Below are positions 9,908 to 19,308 of a stretch of DNA of 52,236 nt, piece by piece. Source of the DNA: Candidatus Villigracilis propinquus (lineage in GTDB: Bacteria > Chloroflexota > Anaerolineae > Anaerolineales > Villigracilaceae); the NCBI GenBank assembly GCA_016714565.1, contig JADKDM010000002.1:1-52236 (forward strand), read 5' to 3'. Each line of letters opens with the position of its first letter. The first letter of the stretch is position 1. Position numbers and translations under genes: made by a program. The notes beneath the pieces are model-generated. The model made no database searches, was not told where the DNA came from, and worked only from the letters and a program-made list of their open reading frames with translations.

Positions 9908-10659
9908 TTCAAAGGAATTTGCTTGCGTATTACAGTTGCCAACACCTACTTATAACGAAGCGGAGAACCTGCCCAAACTGGTCTCCGCTTTGCCCCCGCT
10001 TCCGCTGGATTTGCACGTGCTCATCGTGGATGATAACAGCCCGGACAGGACGGGGAGAATTGCAGACGAACTTGCGCACGAAATTTCCCGGTCGTATTGA
10101 AGTGCTTCATCGCCCGGGAAAATGGGTCTGCGTTCAGCCTATCTGAATGGATTTCAGAAAATATTGGATAGTAACTCTCAGGCCATTGTCCAAATGGATG
10201 CGGACTTTTCCCATGACCCAGCGGCGCCATCAATATGTCCGATCTCCGCGAAACTTGTGATGTGGTGCTGGCTCACGTTATACCAAAGGCGGCTCAGTGA
10301 ATGACAATGGCCATCTGGCGGAAGGGCCTTTCTGCTTTTGGAAATTTTTATGCAAAAACCATTTTAGGGCTGCCCCTACACGATATAGGCTCTGGGTTTC
10401 CGGATGTGGCGTCGTGAAACTTTAAAGCAAATGCCCTTCGAGCGCATCCAATCGAATGGTTATGTTTTCCTCATGGAAATAGCCTATCCTTTACTGCCTT
10501 GAATTCAAAATTGGTAAGGTCCCCGATCTATTTTGCCGATCGCCGCTGGGAAAATCCAAAATGTCCCTCAAGATCAGGTTGAAGCCGCCGATGCGCATCT
10601 GGCAGGTGTGGTGGAGCTATCGAGATCTAAAAAGAGCCGGACGATCCGCAAGATTGTAG
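9904..10659 (+). CDS. Polyprenyl-phosphate beta-D-mannosyltransferase (GT2, DPM1-like)
   Basis: The enzyme transfers a sugar, usually mannose from GDP-mannose, to a polyprenyl phosphate carrier on the inner membrane face. Blocks: LPTYNEAENLPKLVSAL, HVLIVDDNSPD, FPGRIEVLHRPGK, LRSAYLNGFQKIL, QAIVQMDADFSHDP (the DxD metal-nucleotide site), a TKGGSVND stretch, TILGLPLHDI-GFR, MPFERIQSNGYVFLMEIAY, and an end WWSYRDLKRAGRSARL at TAG 10657-10659. Six or more one-base breaks. About 250 residues, which is the DPM1/Ppm1 size without the membrane anchor. The start ATG overlaps the response-regulator stop (ATGA). Sugar specificity is inferred from family only. Confidence 0.85.
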
Positions 10660-10734
10660 GATGGTATTCAATCCCTACCCAAAACCAACACTCTCTGACA
10701 ATACCACTGAATTTGCACGCCGAACTATCGATGT

Positions 10735-10765
10735 CAAACCCTCGGCTTTTCCGTCAGGGGTTTTG
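10735..10765 (+). terminator. Probable terminator hairpin
   Basis: CAAACCCT (10735-10742) pairs with AGGGGTTTTG (10756-10765) if single bases were lost from the C and A runs of the left arm; four T sit in the right arm. It lies about 75 bases after the mannosyltransferase stop. Confidence 0.4.
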
Positions 10766-10861
10766 TGCTTCATGTACGCAAAAACCTCGAAAATTTCAAA
10801 CTTTTTCAGGAACAAATAAATTTTATAAAGACTGTAGAAGTCTTTACTGGAAGAAGAAACC

Positions 10862-12714
10862 ATGCAAATCAAGAAAGAACCGATCTCCGTAATATTGCCA
10901 TTATTGCCCATGTAGATGCGGCAAGACCACTCTTGTGGATGAACTGTTGGGGTCAGTCTCACACATTCGCGAGAAAACCAGCATGTTGAAGAACGAAAGT
11001 GGATTGTGACGACCCAGAGCGCAGGCGAGGCATCACTATTCTTGCAAAGAACACCGCCATCACCACTTGTTGACCCTGTACTAACGCTCATCAAGATCAA
11101 TATCGTTGATACGCCCGGGCATGCCGCTTTTGGCGGTGAAGTTGAACGCGTCATGAACACTTGGTGGATAATTGTTCTGCTGCTCGTGGATGCTGCTGAA
11201 GGTCCGATGCCGCAAACCCGCTTTATTAAAAGAAGGCGCACTATCCATGGGCCACAAAGAAGCCATCGTGTTGATAAATAAAGTCGATCGCAAGATGCCG
11301 AGCCTGCCCGCGTGCTCAATGAAACGTTTGACTTGTTCATTGAACTCGGTGCCTCAGAAGAACAGGCGGATTTTCCAGTTGTCTGCAAAAAAAAAATGCC
11401 CAGGCAACTGCCGGAAAAGCAGGCCTCACTCCAGACCTCAGCCCTGACCTGCAACCCATGTTTGATACGATCCTCAAAGCATATCCCTTGTCCAAAGAAG
11501 TGGGCCCTGACGCTCCTTTGCAAATGCTCATCACAGCTCTTGGCTATGATGACTATCGCAGCATTACCACCATTGGACGTGTCTTTGCCGGAACAATTGA
11601 AGCCGGACAAAAGCGAACAACGCATGAAGTTGGATGGAACCAACTCTCCTGAAACCGCTCGTTATCTTTTACATTCGGGGTCTCAATAAAGTTGAAGTGG
11701 AAGAAGTCAAAGCCGGTGATATTGTTTCATTCGCTTCCCGAGCCTGGAAGGGATCGCCATTGGTGAGATTTTACGGACCAACCAATCCGGTGGCATTGCC
11801 CACGATCAAAGTGGAAGAGCCACAGTCCGTATGACCTTCGGCGTAAATACCTCTCCTTTCACGGGTAAGGAAGGGACATGGGAACCTCGCGAGAATTACG
11901 CGAGCGTTTGTTCGAAGAACTCCGCCCGAATGTGTCATTGCGCGTGGAAGAAACCGAGATCGGCTGACGCTTCCTGGTCTCTGGCGCGGTGAGTTGCATT
12001 TGCGGTATTCTTATTGAGACCATGCGCCGTAGAAGGATATGAGTTCCAGGTATCACTTGGGTGATTTTCCACAAAGCGGATGATGGCGCTTTGGCAGGCC
12101 TTATGAAGAGTACATGTTGAAACCAGCAACGAAACCGTCGGTGTGGTCGTGGAAATGCTCGAGGAGCAGACGCGGTAAAATGACCGAGATGCATGATGCG
12201 GGTCAGGAATGACGCGCACTTTGTACGTTGTCCCGACGCGCGGCTTGCTCGGCTTCGCTAAGAATTCCTCACATCCCCCCGTGGTGAAGGTGTTATTTAC
12301 ACCATTTTCCGCTGGCTATGATGAAATGGCAGGCCCGATAAATTCACGCCATGAGACCTCCATTATTGCATGGGAAGCAGGCGACCACTGCCTATTCTAA
12401 AAGTGCGGAAGAGCGCGGCATGTTTTTTGTTGGGCCAGGTGAGCGGTTTATGAAGGTATGGTGGTCGGTGAAAATGCGCGCGGACAGGATATTTCAAATC
12501 GGCGTCTGCAAGAAGAAGCGTTTGACCAATATGCGCGCTTCCGGCGGTGACTTGGAAATTCGCCTTACCCCACCGCCCGCTCCGCTGGCAGTTTGAATTG
12601 AATACGGTGAATATCTTAAGTGATGAGCTGCTGGAAGTAACCCCGGAAAACTACACCGCATTCGCAAACGCATTCTCTCCACCGGATGAACGCAGCAAGC
12701 AAACGAAAAAGTGA
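10862..12714 (+). CDS. typA: Ribosome-associated GTPase BipA/TypA (heavily frameshifted)
   Basis: BipA is a translational GTPase of the EF-G family involved in ribosome assembly and stress or cold growth. Joined blocks: RTDLRNIAIIAHVD-GKTT (G1), ERGITILAKNTA-like (G2), INIVDTPGHADFGGEVERVM (G3, raw has small changes), VLINKVDR (G4 NKxD), VGPDAPLQMLITAL, YDDYRSITTIGRVFAGTIE, the EF-G domain V-like LHLAILIETMRREGYE, FQVS, and the BipA-specific C-terminal PTRGLLGFRNQFLT, SIIAWEAGTTTAYS, LTNMRASGGDLEIRLTPPR. At least fifteen frame breaks. The start ATG is 10862-10864; the stop is TGA 12712-12714. About 617 residues, the family norm. A strong terminator follows. Confidence 0.92.
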
Positions 12715-12748
12715 AAGAGCAAAATGGGTGAAGCTAGTACTGAAAAGC

Positions 12749-12779
12749 AAAACCCCTCACATTTTATGTGAGGGGTTTT
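12749..12779. terminator. Strong bidirectional terminator
   Basis: A perfect 14-base stem (12749-12762 with 12766-12779) with a TTT loop carries AAAA on one arm and TTTT on the other, so it can work on both strands. It lies between the convergent typA (plus) and SH3 lipoprotein (minus) genes. Confidence 0.9.
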
Positions 12780-12795
12780 ATGGAGTCAGAATGTA

Positions 12796-13514
12796 TCAGC
12801 AGCCCAATGTGATCGTTTTGCTGCTGCTTGAACCTGCGGCATTAAAATGCAACCACCCTTCTCCACGTTTGGCCTGACAGCAAATGATCGTCTCTTCCAG
12901 ACGCTCTGTACTGTTGGCTGCCAGTTCGACGGCCAGCTCGTTGTTTGCGAATAATGCGATAGCCAGTCTCGCCTTCCTTGTCTGCCCAGCGAATAAATAA
13001 CGGCCCCGTTCTTCACATAAATCGCAGGATATGTCCCATTTTTGCAGCTTGACGCTTTCCAAAGGATCGCCTTGCGGAGTTGGCGGCGCGGTGACTGTTG
13101 GCACTGATCTGTAACTGCCAAGCAGGGTTGTAAATTCACCGGAAACCCAGCAATTCCCGGCGGATGTGGAAACGATCCAGTAATTAGGCGGAAAGGAAAC
13201 CGATGATCTCCACTGGCGTTTCGGGAAGGATTTGCGTCACTCGCTCGCAATTTACGCCCGGGCCTGATCGGCAGTTTGTGACATCTCCACGCTGACAATT
13301 GGTTTGGAATAGGTTGGCGTCACGGTGATCGAATTGGCGCTCGCCGTGGTTGGGCTTGCCAGAGATTGCGTACTTTCTGCTAAGTTGATCGCAGCCTGCA
13401 CTGTTAAGCCGGCGGCGGTTGCCGCCATGGGTCAGGTGCGCTTGCCGAGGGCATATTACGGGCGGAGAATTACGATGCCCGCTACAAATGTGGGGCTGGG
13501 ATTTTTTTTTTCAT
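12796..13514 (-). CDS. Secreted protein with SH3-like (SH3b) domain, frameshifted
   Basis: The start ATG at 13512-13514 is followed by MKKK and a hydrophobic stretch consistent with an export signal, but the frame is broken there. Further on the reading gives AAINLAESTQSLASPTTA, a Ser/Thr/Pro linker, VSVEMSQTA, an NCRSGPG-like region (broken), YWIVSTSAGNCWVSGEFTTL and the C-terminal VKLQKWDISCDLCEERG plus a cysteine-containing tail ending in ITLGC at TGA 12796-12798. The middle is a bacterial SH3 domain with its typical cysteine pair; the C-terminal part is not recognised. About 235 residues. It is likely outside the cytoplasmic membrane. It follows the HD-GYP gene by about 80 bases. Confidence 0.6.
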
Positions 13515-13596
13515 GGTGTTTCCTGGGCTGATGGATTTTTTGTGTTGTATAGTGTTCCCAATTATACGCTGGCGGGAGAGGTATTTTTAAAATCAG

Positions 13597-14979
13597 TTAA
13601 AGGTTTCGAGCCTGAACTGGAAAGAGTTCCAAAGTTTTGGGTCGAAAAACCTTTCATCACGCTTCATAATTCCCAGTGCCTGTTCGGGTGTGTCCGCCGG
13701 GGCAGTACCCTCTCGGACTTCATCGGCGCGTCATAAGTATCGACAATTCTGGGGATACATTTTCAACCGGAATATCATCGCTGACCTTGTTTGGATACCC
13801 GGTGCCATCATAGTTTTCGTGATGGTTTAGGATGGTCGAGCCGCCTTGCAGGGTCAATACCCAGGGTTTCAGCAATTTGGCGCCGAGAAGATGTGCTGCT
13901 GTGGTCAGGTATTCTGTTTCAGTGTAGCGGCCTTGCTTGTTGAGAACATAATCGCTTATGGCTGCTTTGCCAATATAAACGAATTTTGCCGCAAACTCCA
14001 ATATTTCTAGCCTTTTGGGCGATAAGCCAAATTCTTTCCCAGCAAACGAGCGAGGTCGCATACATGATCAGGTGTCGGTCTGCATGTGGATCCCGCATTT
14101 GCAGGATCTTTCCGATAAAGGGGATCAGGTTGGAATCTTTCATTTTTGCGATTGTTGGTTGTTCCTTTGGCAGAGTATTCGTTACTGTACAAATCCGGCA
14201 GTAGGAAAAATATTTTTATGTTAATTCCATCAAGATTTCCCGAGTAATGCCAACGTTTTGATATTATTCCCCGTTGCCAGATGCTGGGGATGGTGTCGCT
14301 GTTGCCTGGGAGTGGAATCTGTTCGGTGAGTGGGAACCAGGCCCGGGCGGGTCTGATCGGCAATGGCGCGGTGATGAAGCGAGTCATCGTCCACGAATTC
14401 AGGGTGGACGGGGCCAAGGGTTTCATCATCATGAAATTGGCCTTCCGATTTTTTTGAGACAAGTGTGTGATAGCAGCCAGGATGTTACTGATTTTCCTGC
14501 GGATTTATTTTGCGATCAGAACGTAGGTGTGTGGAGCGCTAAGTTTTGTAGCGAGCAAGTGCTTCTTCCGCTTTTTGTAGGAGAAACTCGCCTGTAAGTG
14601 TTGAGCCTCCCTGGTGGCAGCTTGCGCCGATCTGCAGGGAGAAAGTAATTGAATTATCGACCTTGCTCTTGAAGATGGAGATCATACGTTCGCATACGGC
14701 TCGCGTCCCGGCTTCATCGGTGGTTGGGAGCAGAAGGTTCAAATGGTTGCCTGTGCCCGAGGGAATATCAACAGAGCGAATATGGGAATTGACTTTGGCT
14801 GTGAATATGGAGGGGGCGTTCTGAAGTATGTCCGCGCTCAAAGCCGTTGGAGTCGTTTCGATCTGAAGCAAGGCCAATGGGGCGGGATATCTTTTGGATC
14901 TGGATACTTCGTATTCAAAGAGAATCTTGAATACATCTTCGCCGTACACTTCTTCACCACGGGAGATCATTTTTCTCAT
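13597..14979 (-). CDS. GGDEF-like plus HD-GYP signalling protein with altered catalytic motifs
   Basis: MRKMISRGEEVYGEDVFKIL opens a GGDEF-fold domain (about residues 1-145) whose active-site loop reads SGTGNHLNLLLPTTDEAGTR, so GGDEF is absent and it probably does not make cyclic di-GMP. A linker of about 150 residues, broken in several places, leads to a helix-rich HD-GYP domain: DPHADRH-CDLARLLGKEF, GLSPKRLEILEFAA, then VYIGKAAISDYVLNKQGRYT and NHHENYDGTGYPNKV. The HHExxDGxGYP signature is intact, but the HDIGK motif reads VYIGK, so the HD metal pair is replaced in the raw sequence. Family role: cyclic di-GMP hydrolysis or sensing. The start has GGAGCG before it; the end near 13597 is approximate. 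About 460 residues. It is last in a run with a cupin and two lipoproteins. Confidence 0.75.
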
Positions 14980-14994
14980 TTTGCGCTCCGATCA

Positions 14995-15382
14995 TTACGA
15001 TGGATTGTAGACGACAACACTTTCCTGCTCATTCGGATCATTGCGTGCGACTACGGCAATGACTTCCTCTGTCTCGCTCAAGTTTACAGGCTGGTGCGGG
15101 ATTCGGCGGAATGAAGAGGGGAAATCTCCCGCTTTGAATTGCTGGAATGTCTAGCTTTTCACCGTATTCGTTTCTGCCTTGCCTTGTGGATATAGATCGT
15201 TGTCTCATACCCGTTATGATAATGCGCAACTGCGCGTGACCACCGGGAGGGATAACGACCAGATGCATACAAAGATGTTTCGTTCCGGCGGTTTGGGCAG
15301 AGATGCCTTCAAAGTTTGGCAGTTGCTGCTTGGAAATAAAAGTTTCCTTTGATCTAACAGTAATGATCTTATCTGCGGGCAT
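14995..15382 (-). CDS. Small cupin-domain protein
   Basis: MPADKIITVRSKETFISKQQ, then GISAQTAGTKHLCMHLVVIP and PGG lead into a frame break near 15240, after which the cupin barrel motif continues as HYHNG-ETTIYILQG-like, then YGEKLE, GDFLFIPPN-PHQP-NLS (the second cupin motif; visible as RFPLFIPPNPAP in the raw frame), and it ends VVVYNPS at TAA 14995-14997. About 130 residues, one-domain cupin. Such proteins bind a metal through His and Glu; substrate unknown. Eight bases separate it from the upstream lipoprotein gene and 15 from the GGDEF/HD-GYP gene, so co-transcription is likely. Confidence 0.75.
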
Positions 15383-15390
15383 GGACTTCC

Positions 15391-16232
15391 TTATTGTGGG
15401 CTAACAGTAATGGACTGGATCAAAGCATCAAGCAGGGTAAGAGATGGCTGGAACGAGTCGGCGCTGGCTGCATTGAGCTTGTCCGTAATGCCTTGATAAT
15501 AGGCTGTCAGAGCGGCGGTGTCGGATATGTCGTTGGGGTGGATAACACCGTCTGCATTGGGGTTCTCTGCAGTGGATTGTAACGGCAAATTGACTAGGAA
15601 TAAGGCCGCAACAAAATATTTCCCGTCACTGGTCAAACCTTCATAATGATAAAAACTATTATCCTTTAGAATTGGGCCAGGAAATTGCCCATATTGGGAG
15701 AGCATGCGCACACCATTTCCACCGTTGAAAGGAATAAATTTTGCCTGTGCCGCATATTGTTGTGCCGCGGCCCCGTTGAATGGGACAGTGGACAGATTGT
15801 CATTCGTGAGCGGCGTGGCTGGGCTTGCCAGAAGCGCCTGCAAACGGAAAGAGGCTGCTTGCAGCCCACGGTTAGCAGAGGTGGTTCAGCCGCTGGATAG
15901 ATATTCACCACCGCCTTAAAAAATCCATCTTGTCGTCCAGTGTAATCCGTTAGTATGAACGAAATATATTGCGGCGCCACACCCCACGGGCCGCCAGCTG
16001 ACTCGTCCGCAGCGGGGACGAGTTCGGATGTATCACTTGCCAGACCCAGAGGTATAATGAAACTAACATTCTGAAACGAAATAGGAATTCCACTGGGTTG
16101 CAGTGTGGCAGTTGGAGCATCCACGCTTGGCGCTTCAGTGCTTGCATCTGTGGGTTGGTCGGCGCTCCCAGGCAGGTTACATGCTGACAAGAGCATTGTT
16201 ACAACGAGTACGAGTGCGAAGATTTTTTTCAT
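15391..16232 (-). CDS. Lipoprotein B of a tandem paralogous pair
   Basis: MKKIFALVLVVTMLLSACNL is a clear lipoprotein signal (lipobox LSAC, Cys 18). A Thr/Ala/Pro linker follows and then the mature domain, with VSFIIPLGLASDTSELVPAA, QYISFILTDYTGRQDGFF, and after a one-base break near 15870-15890 a second half with QALLASPATPLTNDNLST, FIPFNGGNGVRMLSQYGQ, YHYEGLTSDGKYFVAALFLV and a C-terminal helix to TVSPQ at 15391. About 280 residues. The function is not recognised. The block FNGGNGVRML..YYEGLTSDGKYFV matches FKNGHGVRYL..YYQGMTDDGKYYV of the protein encoded directly upstream, so the two are paralogues by duplication. It is anchored in the outer leaflet of the cytoplasmic membrane by inference. 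Confidence 0.8.
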
Positions 16233-16250
16233 TGTGGGCTCCGAGGTTGA

Positions 16251-17111
16251 TTAATATCCAGTCACTTGCAATGATTCGATCATCTCGTCCAAATATTCAA
16301 GATACGGGGTAAAGGAGAAAGTATCTGTACTATTTAGTCTCTGGGCTACGGCATCGAGGTATCCTTGAAAGTTATTCATGTCAAATGGGATGCCATCAGC
16401 GGGTAACTGCGTATTTGCATTATCATCTGCTGCCAGAAAAGACGCGCCGATAGGCAAGATGGCTTCAACATAATATTTGCCATCGTCAGTCATGCCTTGA
16501 TAATAGTAAAGCAAGTCACTGTTATTTACGGGGTTGAAATTCGTAAACACCTGTGTAAGATACCGAACGCCGTGCCCGTTCTTGAAATTGACCGCATGAA
16601 TTTGGGCCATAAAATCACTTCCCAATGATTCGGGAAGCTGCTGACCATCTGTATATTGCAGCGATTGCATGGCGCTGATAATACTGGCTGTATTTTCGGT
16701 ATACCCTGAATACTCAGCGGAACGGAATATCAGAATCTGAGGCTCGTGTTGTGACCCATTTAATCCGTAAAGATTTAAGTAAGCTTCACATGCTGGGGCA
16801 TGGCTCCATTATGGATAGTTGATGTAGGGATACTCAACCTCAGTCGTCGAGGTTGATGACGCATCATTGGCGATACCGTTTGGAATAAAGAAGGAAACTT
16901 CTGCCGTGTTTACAGGCGTGCCGTCTGGTGTGAGTTGACCGCTATCTTGAGTGGCTTCAGCCGCAGGCGGGACAGCAGTAAGTGCCTGAAAGGTTGCAGC
17001 TACAATTGTTTCCACGCTCTGTTCCGCTGGTACGGGGGTGGATGGAGTCCCCAATCCGCACGCCAGTGTAAAAAGCAAAATCCCCGCCAGACCCAAAAAC
17101 TTTTTATTCAT
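16251..17111 (-). CDS. Lipoprotein A of the pair, interrupted by an in-frame TAA
   Basis: MNKKFLGLAGILLFTLACGL is a lipoprotein signal (Cys 18). The domain matches lipoprotein B: VSFFIPNGIANDAS, then after a stop codon the same frame continues with WSHAPACEAYLNLYGLNG, SQHEPQILIFRSAEY and DGQQLPESLGSDFMAQIHAV, FKNGHGVRYLTQ, YYQGMTDDGKYYVEAILPIG, ending VTGY at 16251. The TAA at 16809-16811 is in the same frame as both halves, so this is a base change and not an insertion or loss. Without it the gene would encode about 286 residues, like its neighbour. The start overlaps the stop of the upstream FAH gene (ATGA at 17108-17111), which shows translational coupling. Function unknown. Whether the stop is real decay or an error cannot be told. 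Confidence 0.75.
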
Positions 17112-17990
17112 TCGTTCTTCCTCCCGACAATATTTTTAGAATTCCCGATCCGCTCAACTTCTAATTCCACAATGTCCCCGCGTTCAACCACGGGCCTTCC
17201 GCCTTGGTTAATTCCAGCAAACATCCAGTCCCAACCGTGCGAGCCGATCACATCGCCAGCCTGCAATTCACAAGTGTCTGAGGCTCTTGCGATAAATCTC
17301 GCCGAACGACCAATAAATATCCTTGAAGTTCGCTTTGGATATTTCCACGCCGTTGACTCTCGCAGCCATATTGAGATCGTACACACCCGGTCTGTTGACT
17401 GATCTATCGGCAAGCGCTTCGCTCGTCACGATAACTGGTACCAAAGACGAGGCAAAGTCCTTCCCCTTGGCGGGACCCAACCCCGCTTTCATTTCGGCGC
17501 GTTGCACGTCCCGAGCAGACCAGTCATTGAATATCGTATAGCCAAAGATGTGATCGGGGGTGTCTTCAGGTTTTATGTTGATGCCAGATTTACCGATGAC
17601 GATGGCGATCTCCAATTCAAAGTCCATTGCTTGAGTGTAGTGTGGATATGGGATTTCGTCATCTGGCCCATAGATACTATTCGGATTGGTGTAGTAGAAA
17701 ATGGGGAATTGATACCATTCCTTCGGCACGTCACGCCCGCGGTTTTGGCTGGCGGTACGGACGTGTTGCTCGAAGGCGTAGGCATCTCTCAGATTGGTGG
17801 GTTTGAGCGGCGCGTGAAAACGGACTTCGTCCAAGGCAAAGGATTTGTCCGATGCGCGGCTGGCGGCTTCATGTTTGCCGACACGAATGACCTCGTGCAT
17901 GTCTGCAAAAGGTAACGGGTAGACTCTGTTGTTTGAGACCAGAACAGGCTGGGGCGGAGAAAGAAGCGTGCTGATCGTGGCGAATATCAA
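17108..17990 (-). CDS. Fumarylacetoacetate hydrolase (FAH) family protein
   Basis: FAH-fold enzymes cleave or isomerise beta-diketo acids in aromatic and sugar-acid breakdown. Visible blocks: FYYTNPNSIYGPDDEIPYP, MDFELEIAIVIGKSG (the DxExE metal site), HIFGYTIFNDWSARDVQRAE, GLGPAKGKDFASSLVPVIVT and YDLNMAARVNGVEIS. A frame break near 17285 separates the last part, SDTCELQAGDVIGSHGWDWM through RGDIVELEVERIG, which is the usual C-terminal strand pair though the GxGxG loop is atypical. The start is a TTG at 17988-17990 without a strong ribosome site; an upstream start in another frame cannot be excluded. About 294 residues. It heads a run with two lipoproteins, the cupin and a signalling protein; no pathway partner is visible. 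Confidence 0.85.
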
Positions 17991-18037
17991 GGGAGCTCAG
18001 TATTTTTCGAATATTGGAAGGAGAGAATCTATCCTTC

Positions 18038-18784
18038 CTATGCAGGTTGACGGTTCCCTTGAGCTGATTGCCGCCAGTCTTTGATTAGGAATGGGAGATA
18101 CAGCACGAAGAAGATTGCAAAGGCAATTGCTTCAATCTCAAAGATGTACCAGGGCCAGGGCGCGAGCATATCCAGCAGGGTGGGGAAATTTGGCTTGCCC
18201 GCCACGAAAAGGTAGTTGCTGCCGATGGCGAGATTGATGAAGAACACGGGGATCATATAGAGATTTGTCCCGATAAAGACGCGCTTGAAGGATTGCAATG
18301 TGGGGCGGAACCCTTCGACGACCGTCATGTAAATGGCGATGTTGATCAGCAGTCCGTGGGCGATGAAGGTTTGCATGATGCGATAATGTGGGAAGTTGTA
18401 GGCTGCGGCATCAGCCGGTGTGAGGACAGCCTGCATGGCTCCGCCGAGCCCCATGAAGTAAACAAATTCGTAGATCGCGTAATTCTTTTTGACAAGCATA
18501 TAGGCGGATAGCCAAATAAGCACGGCGCACATGTGCAGCGGAAGCATGGTTTGGATATTCCAAATGCCCCAATACAGCGACCAGATATGCAGGGAGGTCT
18601 CATTGACCACAATGGCAATGGCAAAGATCCAGCGGACAGTGTTTCTTTCCTTTTCACCCCACACCTTGCGGAAATACAAATACGAAAAACAACATAACGT
18701 AATGATGGCAAGCGCTGTCAAGTGCGCAGGCCCAAAGAGAACAAAAGGTGTTCCATCATAAACGAGACCAAAATATTTTCCCAT
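18038..18784 (-). CDS. TIGR02206/YwaF family integral membrane protein
   Basis: An intact 248-residue protein with about six or seven membrane helices. The start MGKYFGLVYDGTPFVLFGPA, with FGPAHLTAL at the beginning of helix 1, followed by a YWGIWNIQTMLPLHMCAVLI segment, AVLTPADAAAYNFPHY and MQTFIAHGLLINIAIYMTVV, closely matches the YwaF/TIGR02206 family (acidic and His residues inside helices are conserved). The function of the family is unknown; it is found across Firmicutes and Chloroflexi. No frame break is seen. It lies 27 bases after ybaK on the same strand. Confidence 0.85.
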   Translation of the reverse strand: MGKYFGLVYDGTPFVLFGPAHLTALAIITLCCFSYLYFRKVWGEKERNTVRWIFAIAIVVNETSLHIWSLYWGIWNIQTMLPLHMCAVLIWLSAYMLVKKNYAIYEFVYFMGLGGAMQAVLTPADAAAYNFPHYRIMQTFIAHGLLINIAIYMTVVEGFRPTLQSFKRVFIGTNLYMIPVFFINLAIGSNYLFVAGKPNFPTLLDMLAPWPWYIFEIEAIAFAIFFVLYLPFLIKDWRQSAQGNRQPA

Positions 18785-18811
18785 ATTGCATCACTCCTTG
18801 TTTTTGATTTT

Positions 18812-19288
18812 TCACTTTACCTGTACTACTTTTCCGTCTGTCATTTTTTGCAGGTCTGCTGTATTCAATTCAAAAATGGCATTCGGTGTCCCTGCCGCCG
18901 CCCAAATGGTTTGATACAGCAGGAAATCTTCATCAATGTACGTTTCCATTTTTTCGTTGTGACCGATGGGAGGCACGCCTCCAATGGCGAAGCCTGTAAC
19001 TGCCCGCACAAAATCGGCATCCGCCCGCCCGATGGCTTCACCCGCGTATTCGCTGATACGCTTTTCGTCCACGCGGTTGACTCCGCTGGTGAGAACCAAA
19101 ATTGGTTTCCCGCTGGTCTTGCCGCGAAAAATAAGGGATTTGACGATCTGCCTAAGCTCGCAGCCTGCGCGGTCTGCGGCTTCCTGCGCCGTTCGCGTGG
19201 ACTCGGCGTGTTCGACCACGTTGTACTCGTAGCCAAGCGAGGTCAATAAATTTTGTATCTTTTGAGCGGAGGGGGAAAGTTGAGACAT
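18812..19288 (-). CDS. YbaK/EbsC family Cys-tRNA(Pro) deacylase-like protein
   Basis: About 158 residues with the YbaK fold: SAQKIQNLLTSLGYEYNVVE at the N-terminus, AQEAADRAGCELRQIVKSLI with the family Lys (IVKSLIF), then KPILVLTSGVNRVDEKRISE, TGFAIGGVPPIGH (the GGVPPIG loop) and a tail LNTADLQKMTDGKVVQVK. Family members hydrolyse mischarged aminoacyl-tRNA such as Cys-tRNA(Pro), an editing step in the cytoplasm. The ATG at 19286-19288 (MSQLSP) is chosen over a GTG six bases upstream because it lies exactly six bases after a TATAAT box, like the divergent gene on the other side. No ribosome site fits, so a leaderless message is inferred. Confidence 0.85.
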   Translation of the reverse strand: MSQLSPSAQKIQNLLTSLGYEYNVVEHAESTRTAQEAADRAGCELRQIVKSLIFRGKTSGKPILVLTSGVNRVDEKRISEYAGEAIGRADADFVRAVTGFAIGGVPPIGHNEKMETYIDEDFLLYQTIWAAAGTPNAIFELNTADLQKMTDGKVVQVK

Positions 19289-19294
19289 CCGCAC

Positions 19295-19302
19295 ATTATA
19301 AT
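19295..19302. promoter_or_regulatory. Symmetric shared -10 box for two divergent genes
   Basis: ATTATAAT is its own reverse complement, so it shows TATAAT on both strands. On the plus strand TATAAT ends at 19302 and the methyltransferase ATG follows after six bases (19309); on the minus strand TATAAT ends at 19295 and the ybaK ATG follows after six bases (19288). Transcription from either side would start at or next to the A of the ATG, giving leaderless messages. No strong -35 box is visible on either side. Confidence 0.7.
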
Positions 19303-19308
19303 TGCAGG

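Noticed and set aside
273..15000. A large decaying genomic region full of pseudogenes
   Set aside because: Essential genes such as eno and typA are affected in the same way, with preserved conservation after each break, so sequence error is more likely than decay.
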